From NCBI RefSeq assembly GCF_015706575.1, contig NW_024037074.1:29873334-29937333 (forward strand): DNA of 64,000 bases. Reading direction: 5' to 3'. Origin of the DNA: Patiria miniata. Its lineage: Eukaryota > Echinodermata > Asteroidea > Valvatida > Asterinidae. The position numbers and the translations under genes are program-made. The notes beneath the pieces were generated by a model, which did not search any database, was not told the origin of the DNA, and saw only the letters and a list, made by a program, of their open reading frames with translations. Positions 35,078-47,688 of this stretch are shown in pieces (positions within the stretch are counted from its first letter, which is position 1; each line of letters begins with the position of its first letter).

Positions 35078-36601
35078 CAGTGTTGTAGTACTCGTACTCG
35101 GTACTAGTACGCAAGTACTACTCGAGTACTTTTTTGGATTACTCGTACTCGTACTCGAATGTCGAAGTACTCGTACTCCATACGACGGTACTCGTACTCG
35201 AGCAGCAAAGTGCTCGTACCCGCCCACGTCGAAATTGTACTTGATCATCAAAGAACTCGTACTCGAATAATAGTACCCGATAAAACTAAGTACTCGTACT
35301 CGAATATCAGTACTTGATAAAAAAAAAGGTATAGCACTTACGTTACCACGGGCTTAACAATACTTTGAGTTTCAAATGACCGATTGCGGAAAAATCGAAT
35401 TTTTCTCTACTCTACGCACGTCCGTACAGACACAATTAACAGTTAGCCGTGACTGGGTCTGTATATAGGTCTGACTGGGCCGGGGCCAACTTACCCATAA
35501 TAACCCGTTTGCCGTGGGCATAATGGTCGATCATTGTACACACTGTACACCGAGGTGTTCCTCAAAACGGGCGTACGATTAACTTAGATGATTGGAGCAA
35601 AGCCGTTTTCTGAACCCCGGTTTCGGTCATATAATACGGGTCAAGCCCCATTGCCAATGTGCATGAATGGAAAAAGAGACACAGCCGAAGCCGAGGTTTG
35701 AAAAACGGCCCCTAGTCTGGTTACGGCAGCAGTTTCACAACGGCCTAACCTTAAACAGAGGCCTATGAATGGGAAGCAGTCTAAATGCGTGCTGAATCAC
35801 CTGCAATAAAAAAAAACACGCGCATCTGCCGGTTTTTTTTGCATACACGTTGCATGTACTTGTGTACGTGTACGCTTACGCTTGCCTGAGTGGCATTTCA
35901 GTCACTTTTTTGTACCCAAATTGTATACGTTGTTCGTGCAGCGGGCATGTTTTGTGCTGTTTGCATATCAGAAACATATTGGACACTGACTTCGAACTTC
36001 ATCTTCGAACTTCTTCAAGCATATGCGGAACTTCATCAAGCATAGGCGGAAGAAACACCCTGCTTTTGTAAGAACACTAAGAACAGAGGTTGAAACTAAG
36101 TAGAAATAAAGAATTATTTTCTCGGCCATTTGAATGTTTGTTGTACTTGAGGTTTTTTTTCAGTCTGAGGAATGACAGTTTACCTAAACGTTCATGTGTG
36201 TATCTCAGCTGAGTAGCATTTCCTTGGAAAATACATTTACACTGATTTGAGACTGCTGTTGCCGATTTAAGAAACAAATTAACTTTAAAAAAAAAAAAAA
36301 AAAAGCTTACAAAGACGAACCCTCTTACAAGTGATTAACAGTACACATAATTTTAGGCTTCAAGCACAATATACCAGGTGCCGTATTCAGAAATACAAGT
36401 ACTCGTACTCGTACTCGGAATACAAGTACTCGCACTCGTACTCGTACTCGGAAGTACTCGTACTCGTACTCGTACTCAGACGTTCAAGTACTCGTACTCG
36501 GAGACCTGTTCTTGTACTTGGAAGCACTCGTACTCGTACTCGGCAACCTAGGTACTCGGCAGTACTCGGTACTTGGAAAAAAGTACTCGACTACAACACT
36601 G
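35078..36601. mobile_element. Nonautonomous hAT-like transposon, 1.5 kb, TACTCG subterminal repeats
   Basis: Termini CAGTGTTGTAGT and its inverse; flanks ATAGTCAT (35070-35077) and ATAGTCAC (36602-36609) are an 8-bp target duplication with one mismatch. CAGTG-type ends plus an 8-bp duplication define the hAT superfamily. Both ends hold many copies of GTACTCG (about 35089-35320 and 36398-36590), likely transposase-binding repeats by analogy with other hAT elements. The interior has no long coding frame; a poly-A stretch lies at about 36283-36303. It is inserted in an A monomer; monomers elsewhere lack it. Confidence 0.85.
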
Positions 36602-38030
36602 ATAGTCACCCAAAAACGTTTTGTGTCGCCACGGAGAAAACTTGCATTAAATGTGTCCTAGTGTACAGAAAATGCTCCTTACTATTGAACACTCAGAAAC
36701 AACCAACACGTTGCTTGAACAATAACTCATCAAATACAAGTCGTACTGGATTGCATTTTCTCTTAACTATTGTTGAACACATGTCCATAAGGTCTGTAAA
36801 ATATTTAGACAAACCAACGTTGCACTCACCCCCCAAAAACTTCTTTTTTGTCATCACGAAGAGAGCCTGCAATGAAGACGTCCCGGTGTGAAGAAATTAC
36901 CCCTGACTATTAAACATGCAGAAACAACCCACGCGGTGCTTGAACAAGAACTCAATAAATACATGTTGTACCAGTTTGAAATGTCCCTTCATTGTTGTTG
37001 AGCACATGACCATAACGCCTATGATGTACTAAGAAAAACCAATGTTGTATTTATCCAAAAAACTTGTGTTGTCATCACGGAGAGAACCTGCCATAAAGAC
37101 GTTCCAGACAACCAACACGTTGCTTGAACAATAACTCATCAAATACAAGTCGTACTGGAATGCATTTTCCCTTAACTATTGTTGAGCACATGTCCATAAG
37201 GCCTGTAAAATATTTAGACAAACCAAGTTGCACTCACTCCAAAAAAACTGTATTTGTCATCACGGAGAAAACCGGCCATAAAGACGTTCCTGTTTACAGT
37301 AAGTACTCCTGACAATTAAACACGCAGAAACAACCCACGCGGTGCTTGAACAATGACTCATTATATAGCTGTTATACTAGTTTGAAATTTCCTTTCAGTA
37401 TTGTTGAGCACATGACCATCAAAAAAAATCATCCAAAAACTTGTATTGTCATCACAGAGAGAACCTGCCATAAAGACGTCCCAGTGTACAATAAATACTC
37501 CTTACTATTGAACACGCAGGCACAACGTACGCGTTGCTTGAACAATAACCCCTTCAAAACCTGGTGTACTGGTTTGAAATTTATGTTAATTAATGTTGAT
37601 TCTATGATTATAGAGTCAATAAAATATCAAGATAAACCAACGTTGTAATCACCAAAAACCTTTTTTTTTTTTGTCATCACGGAGAAAACTTGCCATAAAG
37701 ACGTCCCAGTGTACAGAAAATACTCTTGACTATTGAACACGCAGAAACAACCTACGCGTTGCTTGAACAATAACTCATTAAATACCTTTTGTACTGGTTT
37801 GAATTTTTTTTAATTATTGACGAGCACATGTACATAAAGCCTATAAAGTATTAAGAAACCATTGTTGTAGTCACCCCAAAAACCTTTAGTGTTACCACGG
37901 AGAAAACTTGCATAGAATGTGTCCCAGTGTACAGAAAATACTCCTGACATCAAGCAGAAACATCTACGCGTTTGTTTTGCTTGAACAATAACACATTAAA
38001 TACTTGTCGTACATGTTGATAAAATATAGA
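36602..38030 (+). repeat. Tandem array, A monomers
   Basis: About seven units, mostly 220-230 bp, at about 36610, 36870, 37100, 37280, 37470, 37700 and 37920; some are shortened by deletions. Consensus words: GACGTCCCAGTGTACAG, AACACGCAGAAACAAC, GCGTTGCTTGAACAATAAC, GAGCACATG, ATCACGGAGA. Confidence 0.85.
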
Positions 38031-38569
38031 TTTTGGCTCAATATTCTGTCTTGTTTGTCTATTTTATGACCACTCATCTGGCAACCATTCAATTGAATGT
38101 ATCCCTTAATTTTTGAGTCAGCGTGTCCACCTGACTATCATTTCTGTGTAAAAGGTCAGGCAAATGATCTGTTTGGACAGCGACTGCAGCCTATCGCCAA
38201 GTTTTTCTTGGTTTTGACACCAGACACTGTTAATGGAAAAAAACACACAATATTTTGTCTCAATAATCTCTCTTGTTTGTCTTCATTATGCATTCCATGA
38301 TCAATCATCTGGCCACAATTCAATTCAATTCAATGCATCACTTAATCTTTTACTGGACGTGTCTCCCTGGAATATCGGTCTGTGGAAAAGTAATGCCAAT
38401 GTTCTGTTTGGACTGTGACTGCAGCCTATCGCCAAGTTTGTCAACGTGTCAACACAAGTTTGTCAACATGAGACACTGTTGATAGAGAAACAATATTTTG
38501 TCTCAATCTTCTGTGTTGATTGTCTATTTTGTCAAGACCAATCATCTGGCCACAATTCAATTCAATGCG
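38031..38569 (-). repeat. Tandem array, B monomers, inverted
   Basis: About 2.4 B units in reverse orientation: CTTGTTTGTCTA, ATGACCAATCATCTGG and GACTGCAGCCTATCGCCAAG are reverse complements of forward-B words. Confidence 0.8.
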
Positions 38570-39300
38570 TTTGCAGTCGCAGTCGAAACAGACCATTTCC
38601 CTCACTTTTGCACAGAAACGATAGTTCAACTGGCTGGACACGTTATCTCAAAAATTAAGTGAATCATTGAATTGAATTGAATTGTGGCTTGATGATTGGT
38701 CATGAAATGTAGACAAACAAGACAGAAGATTTAGACAAATGATTGTTTTTCTCTCGCTCAACAGTGTCTTGTGTCGCAACACGGAGATAATCTTGGCGAT
38801 GGAATGCAGCCGCAGAACATTTGCCTCACTTTTGCACTGAAACGATAGTCCAGCTGGACACGCTACATCAAGAATTAAGTAATGCATTGAATTTAATTGT
38901 GGCTAGATGGTTGGTCATGAAAAGGACACAAATAAGACAGAATATTTAGACAAATTATTTTTTTCTCTCCCTTAACAGTGTCGTGTGTCAACACGGAGAT
39001 AAATTTGGCGATAGGCTTCAGTTGGAGTCCAAACAGAACATTTGCTTCACTTTTGCACAGAATCGATAGTCCAGCAGGAAAACACTATCTCAAATATTAA
39101 GTGAATCTTTGTATGGATTTTTGGCCAGATGATTGGTCATAAAAAGGTAGACAAACAAGACAGAAGATTTAGACAAAGTATTGTTTTCTCTCCCTCAACA
39201 GTGTCTTGTGTCGCAACACGGAGATACATTTGGCAATAGTCTGCAGTCGCATGTCCAAACAGAACATTTGCCTCACTTTTGCACAGAAACCATAGGTAAA
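38570..39300 (+). repeat. Tandem array, B monomers (forward)
   Basis: About three forward units after an orientation switch at about 38569. The opposed blocks form a large imperfect inverted repeat. The array ends near 39300 at TTTGCACAGAAACCATAG. Confidence 0.8.
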
Positions 39301-40024
39301 ACTTTAAGAAATTAGATGGGTCGACAACGTCGTTTTAAAACAAACCTTATATTTATTTGTTCTCTTGTTTGATTTTTGAACACAATAAAACAAAACACTT
39401 TTTTGTGGAGATATGTGAATGTCCCCTTCCTCCCTCAAAACCAACCTACAATCAACCCTTACCCTAACCTACTTACCCGAAACCCCATTCTCAAACCCCA
39501 CAACCTCAAACCCGCTTTCATCCTCAAACCCATCCCAACCTCAACCCACCCGAGTCAACCAATCTTCATCGACCTTTGAATCCAGACCCAAATGCCATCA
39601 TCGTGACTTGCCACGAATTCAAAGATCAGCACCTTCAAAAGTATTCCAAAGTTTACCAATGGCTATAACATAATTCCAATATCAAAACAATTAGATTTTT
39701 AACAAAAGTACTTCCATTTATTCACGAGTCAGCGTCAAATGTGTTGGTTGTCATCCATAAAAGACAAAGGATTCCAGTTCAAAAACAACTTCTTGCTTTT
39801 ACTTCCCAGTAAATTCGTTTACATTGTTCCAAACACAGCGTACCATTACAAAACATGAATTAAGTCCAGCCAAAGTGTTAAAATAAGTGGATAGGTTTTC
39901 GTATTATTAAAGGCTATTAGTTTTAGGTAGTTAAATTCGATACTTATCACATTATAAGTAAATTATTTAAGCTGTCAAACAGAGCGATATAATCAAATAA
40001 ACTAGAGGCTAATGAACACTTTTC
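39301..40024. other. C1q-unit downstream flank without a gene (copy 1), first part
   Basis: Near-identical to 48416-49127. Includes the C-rich tract at 39420-39600. No gene seen. Confidence 0.65.
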
Positions 40025-40439
40025 GGGGTGCTGTGGTCCAATGGTTATTGTGTTCGACTCGTGTGCCTTGGTGCATGGGTTCGAATCCTGACCGTGGGAA
40101 CATGGTGCTTGCGCTCCTGAGCAAGGCGCTTCACCATTATTGATTCGTCCTTCGGATGGGACGTGAGACCGTAGGTCCCGTGTGTTGTGTAATGCACGTT
40201 GAATAACCCAGTGACACTTATCGCTAAGAGAAGGGGTTTGCCCTGGTGTTTCTGGCAGTGACTGCTTAATGCGCCGCAGCACCTTGTAAACCATTATAAA
40301 GGTGCTACATAATGGTTTTCATATTCCCCATGTACTTCATTTACCTGTCTTTAGTAATAGACATAATTTCCAGCGCCTTGAGTACCTAATTGTTGGTAGA
40401 TACGTGCGCTATATAAGACTTCGGTATTATTATTATTAT
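40025..40439 (+). mobile_element. tRNA-derived SINE, full length, 415 bp
   Basis: Flanked by the 10-bp duplication AACACTTTTC (40015-40024 and 40440-40449). The head carries a perfect B box GGTTCGAATCC (40078-40088). The body contains GGATGGGACGTGAGACCGTA and GTCCCGTGTGTTGTG, resembling widespread animal SINE core sequences. The tail ends GCGCTATATAAGACTTCGG plus (TAT)n. The paralogous site near 49125 is empty, so it inserted after that duplication. Confidence 0.88.
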
Positions 40440-40449
40440 AACACTTTTC

Positions 40450-41550
40450 TTAACGTGTTACATTGTTAATACAAGTAAGCGTTAGAAAACATTTCTATAG
40501 GCCTATTTCTGTAGTACCCGTAGTGTCAAGTTTAACAACCAACATTGCATGCAATCATAAACAATGATTTTATAAGAAGTAAACTTTCAAAATCAATTTA
40601 CAGATGCAATAAAAACACGGGAGGGAAAAAAACCAGGTGAGTTACTACTTTTTTGAGAATATTCTGGCACCATGAGTTGGAATTAGAATGCAATTACTTT
40701 AAAAAAAAATATGTCAACGATAACAATATAGGACCGTGTCCCCGCCTACCTAACAATAGACCTCAAGCCCCTTTTTTTTTTCGGAAACACACCTTTCCAA
40801 TGCACTTAAGTATGGATGAGAGACTTTATTCGGAAACCTGGGCCGGTGTACGAGGACATGATTCCAATGACAAATGCTGACATTGTGAGCGTGAGTAGAT
40901 CCAGAAGGCATGATCCTTCAACAAAAACATAAACCTAAGAGAACACAATCAAAGTCGTGAATTTCTATAAGCCCGAGGACAATGCTTTGTGTTTCCCTTT
41001 GTCCCTGTAATATAACACTCTCTCACAGACTAAGCAATAAGTGTACGATCGAAGACCATTTGTAACAAAAGATCACAAAAAAGTTCAGTGTTCTTTCAAC
41101 AAAACGAAAACAAATCACATGAGGATGTGTGTGAATTGTTTTCGTTTTGCTGAAAGAACGCACACCTTTTTTTGTCATTCGTGGACAGAACTTGAAAACG
41201 GTGGTTGTGTTTAAAACTCCGTAACATAAAAAGTACATATGTGATGTGGATGATTCTTGTACTAAAAGAAAGCTCATGAATTGGACTTTCATATTCTACA
41301 TTTTGAAAGTGCTACATGCAGAACTTCACTAAAACAATGGTCCCGACATTTGGGTTTCGGTTTTTTTTTTACTCACCCTGTAATGTGCGATTTAAGGCAT
41401 CTGAACGTGCTACCAAAATGGTTTCAGTCGAACAAACACCGTTTACATTGATACTGATCTTTTTATAATTTAAATTGACCATTTTAATTTCATGCAAAGA
41501 ATGAAACAAATCATGAATGCTTAATACGTGACAGACGTATCTTTACAAAA
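40450..41550. other. C1q-unit downstream flank without a gene (copy 1), rest
   Basis: Matches 49128-50160 closely and stops at about 41550, where B-array sequence begins. It contains a partial copy of the TA-flanked MITE (about 41040-41395), recognised by the mirrored GAAAACAAATCACAT and GTTTTCGTTTTGCTG. No C1q exon follows. Confidence 0.7.
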
Positions 41551-42700
41551 GTAGACAAACAAGACAGAAGATTGAGACGAAATATTGTTTTTCTCACACT
41601 CAACAGTGTTTTGTGTCGCAACACTGAGAATAACTTGGCGATGGGCTGAAGTTGCAGTCGAAACACAACATTTGCCTCACTTTTTTTGCACAGAAATTAT
41701 AATCCAGCTGAACACGATATTTCCAAAAAATAAGTGATGCATTGAATTGAATTGTTGCCAGATGAGTGGTCATTAAAAGTAGACAAACAAGACAAAAGAT
41801 TGAAACGAAATATTGTTTTTCGCTCCCTCCACAGCGTCTTGTGTCACAACACGGAGAAAAACTTGGCGATGGGCTGCAGTCATGGGCGTCGCGAGTGTGT
41901 GTGTGTGTGTGTGGGGGGGGGGGGGGCAAAGGGGGGGGCACTTGCTCCCCCCCCCCCCCCCCCCCGCCCATGGAAAAGCCCCCCCCCCAAAAAAAAAAAA
42001 AAAAAAAAAAGAGGAGCGAAGACAAAGTGGAGTAAATTTAATGATTTTTTTTGGGGGGCCCCCCTCTAAAACTTTTGGAAAAGAAAATTGTTGCCCCCCT
42101 CTAGAAATAAATCCTGGCGACGCCCATGGCTGCAGTTGCAGTCTGAACACAACATTTGCTTCACTTTGCGCAGAAATGATAGTCCAGCTGGACAAGCTAT
42201 CTCAAAAATTTAGTAATGCATGGAATTGAAATGTGGCCAGATGATTGGTCATGAAAGGTAGAGAAACAAGACAGAAGATTGAAACGAAAAATTGTTTTCC
42301 GCTCCTTCAACAGAAAACTTGGCAATATAGGTTGCAGTTGCACTCCAAACAGAACCTTTGCCTCACTTTTGCACAGAAACAATAGTCCAGCTGGATACGC
42401 TACCTCAACAATTAAGTGACTCATTGAATAGAATTTGTGGCCAGATGATTGGTCATGAAAAGTAGACAAACAAGACAAATGATTTAGACAAAATATTGTT
42501 TTTCTTCCCCTCAACAGTGTCTTGTGCCGCAACACGGAGATAGACGTGGCGATAGGCTGCAGTCGCAGTCCAAGCAGAACATTAGCATGACTTTTGAACA
42601 GAAAAGATAGTCGAGCTGGCACGCTATCTCAAAAATTAAGTAACTCATAGAATAAAATTTGCGGCCAGATTATTGGTCATGAAAAGTAGATAAACAAGAC
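41551..42700 (+). repeat. Tandem array block 2, B monomers
   Basis: About five forward B units, one split by the MITE at 41881-42128. Opens in mid-monomer at TAGACAAACAAGAC. Confidence 0.8.
41881..42128. mobile_element. 248-bp poly-G/poly-C MITE with 8-bp duplication
   Basis: Ends CATGGGCGTCGC and GCGACGCCCATG are perfectly inverted. GCTGCAGT flanks both sides exactly (41873-41880, 42129-42136). The interior is G, C and A homopolymer runs. The 8-bp duplication suggests hAT mobilisation. Inserted within a B monomer. Confidence 0.82.
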
Positions 42701-45700
42701 TGAAGATTTATACCTGCCATAAAGACGTCCCAGTGTACAGAAAATACCCCAAACAATTGAACACGCAGAAACAACCTACGCGTTGCTTAAATAATAACTC
42801 ATTAAATACATGTTGTACTGGTTTGAAATTTCCTTTAATTATTATCGAGCACATGTCCATACAGCCTATGTAAAAATTAAGACAAACCAACGTTGCGGTC
42901 ACCTAAAAACCTGTTTGTGTCGCCACAGAAAAAAAAAAAAATTGCATTAAATGTGGCCCAGTGTACAGAAAATACTCCTTACTATTGAACACTCAGAAAC
43001 AACCAACACCTTGCTTGAACAATAACACATCAAATACAAGTCGTACTGGATTGCATTTTCTCTTAACTATTGTTGAGCACATGTCCATAAGGCCTGTAAA
43101 ATATTTAGACAAACCAACGTTGCACTCACCCCCCTTAAAAAAAACCGGTTTTGTTGTCATCACGGAGAGAACCTGCCATAAAGACGTCCCAGTGTGAAGA
43201 AATTACTCCTGACTGTTGAACACGCAGAAACAAGCCACGCCTTGCTTGAACAATTACTACAAAAATACATGTTGCACCAGTTTGAAATTTCCCTTCGTGA
43301 TTGTTGAGCACATTAATATAACGCCTATGATGTATTACGACAAACCAATGTTGTATTCATAAAAAACGTGTTTTGTCATCACGCAGAGAACCTGCCATAA
43401 AGACGTCCCAGTGTACAGTAAATACTCCTTACTGTTGAACACTGAGGAAACAACCAACACGTTGTTTGAACAATAACTCATTAAATACAAGTCGTACTGG
43501 ATTGAATTTTTTCCTAACTATTGTCCATAAGGTCTGTACAATATTGAGACAAACCAACTTTGCACTCACCCTCCCCCCCCCCAAAAAAAAAATGTTTTTG
43601 TCATCACGGAGAAAACCTGCCATAAAGACGTCCTAGTGTACAGAAAACACTTCTGACTATTAAACACGCAGAAACAAACCCGCACGCTGCTTGAACAATA
43701 ACTCATTCAATACATGTTATACTAGTTTGAAATTTCCCTTCATTATTGTTAAGTACATGACCATTAATCCTTTAATGTATTAAACCAAACCAATGCTGTA
43801 TCCAACCAAAAAAGCTTGTATTGTCTTCACGGAGAGAACCTGCCATGAAGACGTCCCAGTGTACAGAAAATACTACTTACTATTGAACACGTTGCTTGAA
43901 CAATAGGTCGTTAAATACCTGTTGTACTAGTTTGAAATTTCTGTTCATCATTTTCGAGCACATGTCCATAAAGCTATGCATTATTCAGACAAACAATGTT
44001 GTAGTCACCCAAAAACCTTTTACGTCGCCACGGAGAAAAACTGCATTAAATGTATCCCAGTGTACAGAAAATTCTCCATACTATTGAACACTCAGAAACA
44101 ACCAACGCGTTGCTTGAACAATAACACAATAAACCCATGTCGTCCTGATTTGAATTTTAAAAAACCAATGTTGTATTCATCAGAAAACTTGTATTGTCAT
44201 CACGAAGAGAGAAACTACCATAAAGACGTCCCAGTGTACAGACAACACCCCTTACTAGTGAACACGCAGAAATAACCTACGCGTTGCTTGAACAATAACT
44301 CAATAAATACCTGTTGCACAAATTTGAAATTTCTTTTAATTATTGTCGAGCACATGTCCATACAGCCTATATAAAAATTAAGACAAACCAACGTTAAGGT
44401 CACCTAAAAGCCTTTTTGTGTCGCCACAAAGAAAACTTGCATTAAATAAGGCCCAGTGTACAAAAAATATTCCTTACTAATGAACACTCAGAAACAACCA
44501 ACACGTTGCTTGAACAATAACTCATCAAATACAAGTCGTATTGGATTGCATTTTCTCTTAATTTTGTTAAGCACATGCCCAGCAGGCCTGTAAAATATTT
44601 AGACAAACCAACGTTGCACTCATCCCCCCCCCCCGCCAAAAAAAAATCTTCTATTTTGTCATCAAGGAGAGAGCCTGCCATTAAGACGTCCCAGTGTGAA
44701 AAAATTACTCCTGACTATTAAACACGCAGAAACAAGCCACGCGTTGCTTGAACAATAACTCAATAAATACATGCTTTACCAGTTTGAAATGTCCCTTCAT
44801 TGTTGTTGAGCACATGACCATAACGCCTATCATGTACTAGGACAAACCAATGCTGTATTTATCCAAAAAACTTGTGTTTTCATCACGCAGAGAACCTGCC
44901 ATAAAGACGTCCCAGTGTACAGAGAATACTCCTTACAATGGAACACTCAGAAACAACCAACACGTTGCTTGAACAATAACTCATCAAATACAAGTCGTAC
45001 TGGAATGCATTTTCCCTTAACTATTGTTGAGCACATGTCCATAAGGCCTGTAAAATATTTAGACAAACCAAGTTGCACTCACTCCAAAAAAAAAACTGTA
45101 TTTGTCATCACGGAGAAAACCGGCCATAAAGACGTTCCTGTGTACAGTTAATACTCCTGACAATTAAACACGCAGAAACAACCCACGCGGTGCTTGAACA
45201 ATGACTCATTATATAGCTGTTATACTAGTTTGAAATTTCCTTTCAGTATTGTTGAGCACATGACCATCAAAAAAATCATCCAAAAACTTGTATTGTCATC
45301 ACAGAGAGAACCTGCCATAAAGACGTCCCAGTGTACAATAAATACTCCTTACTATTGAACACGCAGGCACAACGTACGCGTTGCTTGAACAATAACCCCT
45401 TCAAAACCTGGTGTACTGGTTTGAAATTTATGTTAATTAATGTTGATTCTATGATTATAGAGTCAATAAAATATCAAGATAAACCAACGTTGTAATCACC
45501 AAAAACCTTTTTTTTTTGTCATCACGGAGAAAACTTGCCATAAAGACGTCCCAGTGTACAGAAAATACTCTTGACTATTGAACACGCAGAAACAACCTAC
45601 GCGTTGCTTGAACAATAACTCATTAAATACCTTTTGTACTGGTTTGAATTTTTTTAAATTATTGACGAGCACATGTACATAAAGCCTATAAAGTATTAAG

Positions 45701-45880
45701 AAACCATTGTTGTAGTCACCCCAAAAACCTTTAGTGTTACCACGGAGAAAACTTGCATAGAATGTGTCCCAGTGTACAGAAAATACTCCTGACATCAAGC
45801 AGAAACATCTACGCGTTTGTTTTGCTTGAACAATAACACATTAAATACTTGTCGTACATGTTGATAAAATATAGATTTTG
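42701..45880 (+). repeat. Tandem array block 2, A monomers
   Basis: About 14 A units, most 215-230 bp. 44890-45880 is a near-copy of 37080-38030, so the array also expanded by copying multi-monomer blocks. Confidence 0.82.
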
Positions 45881-46185
45881 GCTCAATATTCTGTCTTGTT
45901 TGTCTATTTTATGACCACTCATCTGGCAACCATTCAATTGAATGTATCCCTTAATTTTTGAGTCAGCGTGTCCACCTGACTATCATTTCTGTGTAAAAGG
46001 TCAGGCAAATGATCTGTTTGGACAGCGACTGCAGCCTATCGCCAAGTTTTTCTTGGTTTTGACACCAGACACTGTTAATGGAAAAAAACACACAATATTT
46101 TGTCTCAATAATCTCTCTTGTTTGTCTTCATTCCATGATCAATCATCTGGCCACAATTCAATTCAATTCAATGCATCACTTAATC
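45881..46185 (-). repeat. B monomer fragment, inverted
   Basis: Nearly identical to 38040-38340 except for a short deletion. Cut off at about 46186, where A sequence resumes in mid-monomer. Confidence 0.75.
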
Positions 46186-47150
46186 TAGACGTCCCAGTGT
46201 ACAGAGAATACTCCTTACAATGGAACACTCAGAAACAACCAACACGTTGCTTGAACAATAACTCATCAAATACAAGTCGTACTGGAATGCATTTTCCCTT
46301 AACTATTGTTGAGCACATGTCCATAAGGCCTGTAAAATATTTAGACAAACCAAGTTGCACTCACTCCAAAAAAAAAACTGTATTTGTCATCACGGAGAAA
46401 ACCGGCCATAAAGACGTTCCTGTGTACAGTTAATACTCCTGACAATTAAACACGCAGAAACAACCCACGCGGTGCTTGAACAATAACTCATTAAACACCT
46501 GTTATACTAGTTTGAAATTTCCTTTCATTATTGTTGAGCACATGACCATAAAAAAATTCATCCAAAACTTGTATTGTAATCACCGAGAGAACCTGCCATA
46601 AAGACGTCCCAGTGTACAAAAAATACTCCTTACTATTGAACATGCAGGAACAACGTACGCGTTGCTTGAACAATTACCCCTTCATTACCTGGTGTACTTG
46701 TTTGAAATTTACGTTAATTAATGTTGATTACATGATAATGGAGTCAGTAAAATATCAAGATTAACCAACGTTGTAATCACCCAAAAGCTTTTTTTTTGTC
46801 ATCACTGAGAAAACTTGCCATAAAGACGGCCCAGTGTACAGAAAATACTCTTGACTATTGAACACGCAGAAACAACCTACGCGTTGCTTGAACAATAACT
46901 CATTAACATTTTGTACTTGTTTGAATTTTTTTCAATTATTGTCGAGCACATGTACATAAAGCCTATAAAGTATTAAGAAACCTTGTTGTAGTCACCCCAA
47001 AAACTTTTAGTGTTACCACGGAGTAAACTTGCATAGAATGTGTTCCAGTGTACAGAAAATACTCCTGACATCAAGCAGAAACATCTACGCGTTTGTGTTG
47101 CTTGAACAATAACTCATTAAATACTTGTCGTACATGTTGATAAAATATAG
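46186..47150 (+). repeat. A monomers, third block copy
   Basis: Repeats 44910-45880 with few changes, immediately after the inverted B fragment. Confidence 0.78.
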
Positions 47151-47688
47151 ATTTTGGCTCAATATTCTGTCTTGTTTGTCTATTTTATGACCACTCATCT
47201 GGCAACAATTCAATTCAATTCAATGCATCACTTATTTTTTGAGTTAGCGTGTCCACCAGGACTATTGTTTCTGTGCAAAAGGTTAGGCAAATGTTCTGTT
47301 TGGGCAGCGACTGCAACCTATCGCCAAGTTTTTCTTGGTATTGACACCGGACACTGTTGATGGAGAGAAAAACAATATTTTGTCTCAGTATTCTGTCTTG
47401 TTTGTCTACATTCCATGATCAATCATCTGGCCACAATTCAATTCAATTCAATGCATCACTTAATTTTTGACTGAACGTGTCTCCCTGGAATATCGGTCTG
47501 TGGAAAAGTAATGCAAATGTTCTGTTTGGACTGTGACTGCAGCCTATCGCCAAGTTTGTCAACGTGTCAACACAAGTTTGTCAACATGAGACACTGTTGA
47601 GAGAGAAAAACAATATTTTGTCTCAATCTTCTGTGATGATTGTTTATTTTTCAAGACCAATCATCTGGCCAAAATTCAATTCAATGCG
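47151..47688 (-). repeat. B monomers, inverted (block 2)
   Basis: Counterpart of 38040-38569. Confidence 0.78.

Noticed and set aside
34053-39300. CRISPR-like array
   Set aside because: Repeats are ~220 bp, diverged and contiguous with no unique spacers, and the DNA is clearly eukaryotic.
41752-42229. Long overlapping frames on both strands rich in Gly/Pro/Lys
   Set aside because: Artefacts of poly-G, poly-C and poly-A runs in the 41881-42128 MITE.
42961-43197. Repeated open frames in A monomers encoding similar ~74-aa peptides (DVPVY, LLLNTQ, NNNSSNTS words)
   Set aside because: The frames follow from the ~222-bp period; they are broken in most monomers, have no domain or start context, and the array behaves like noncoding satellite.
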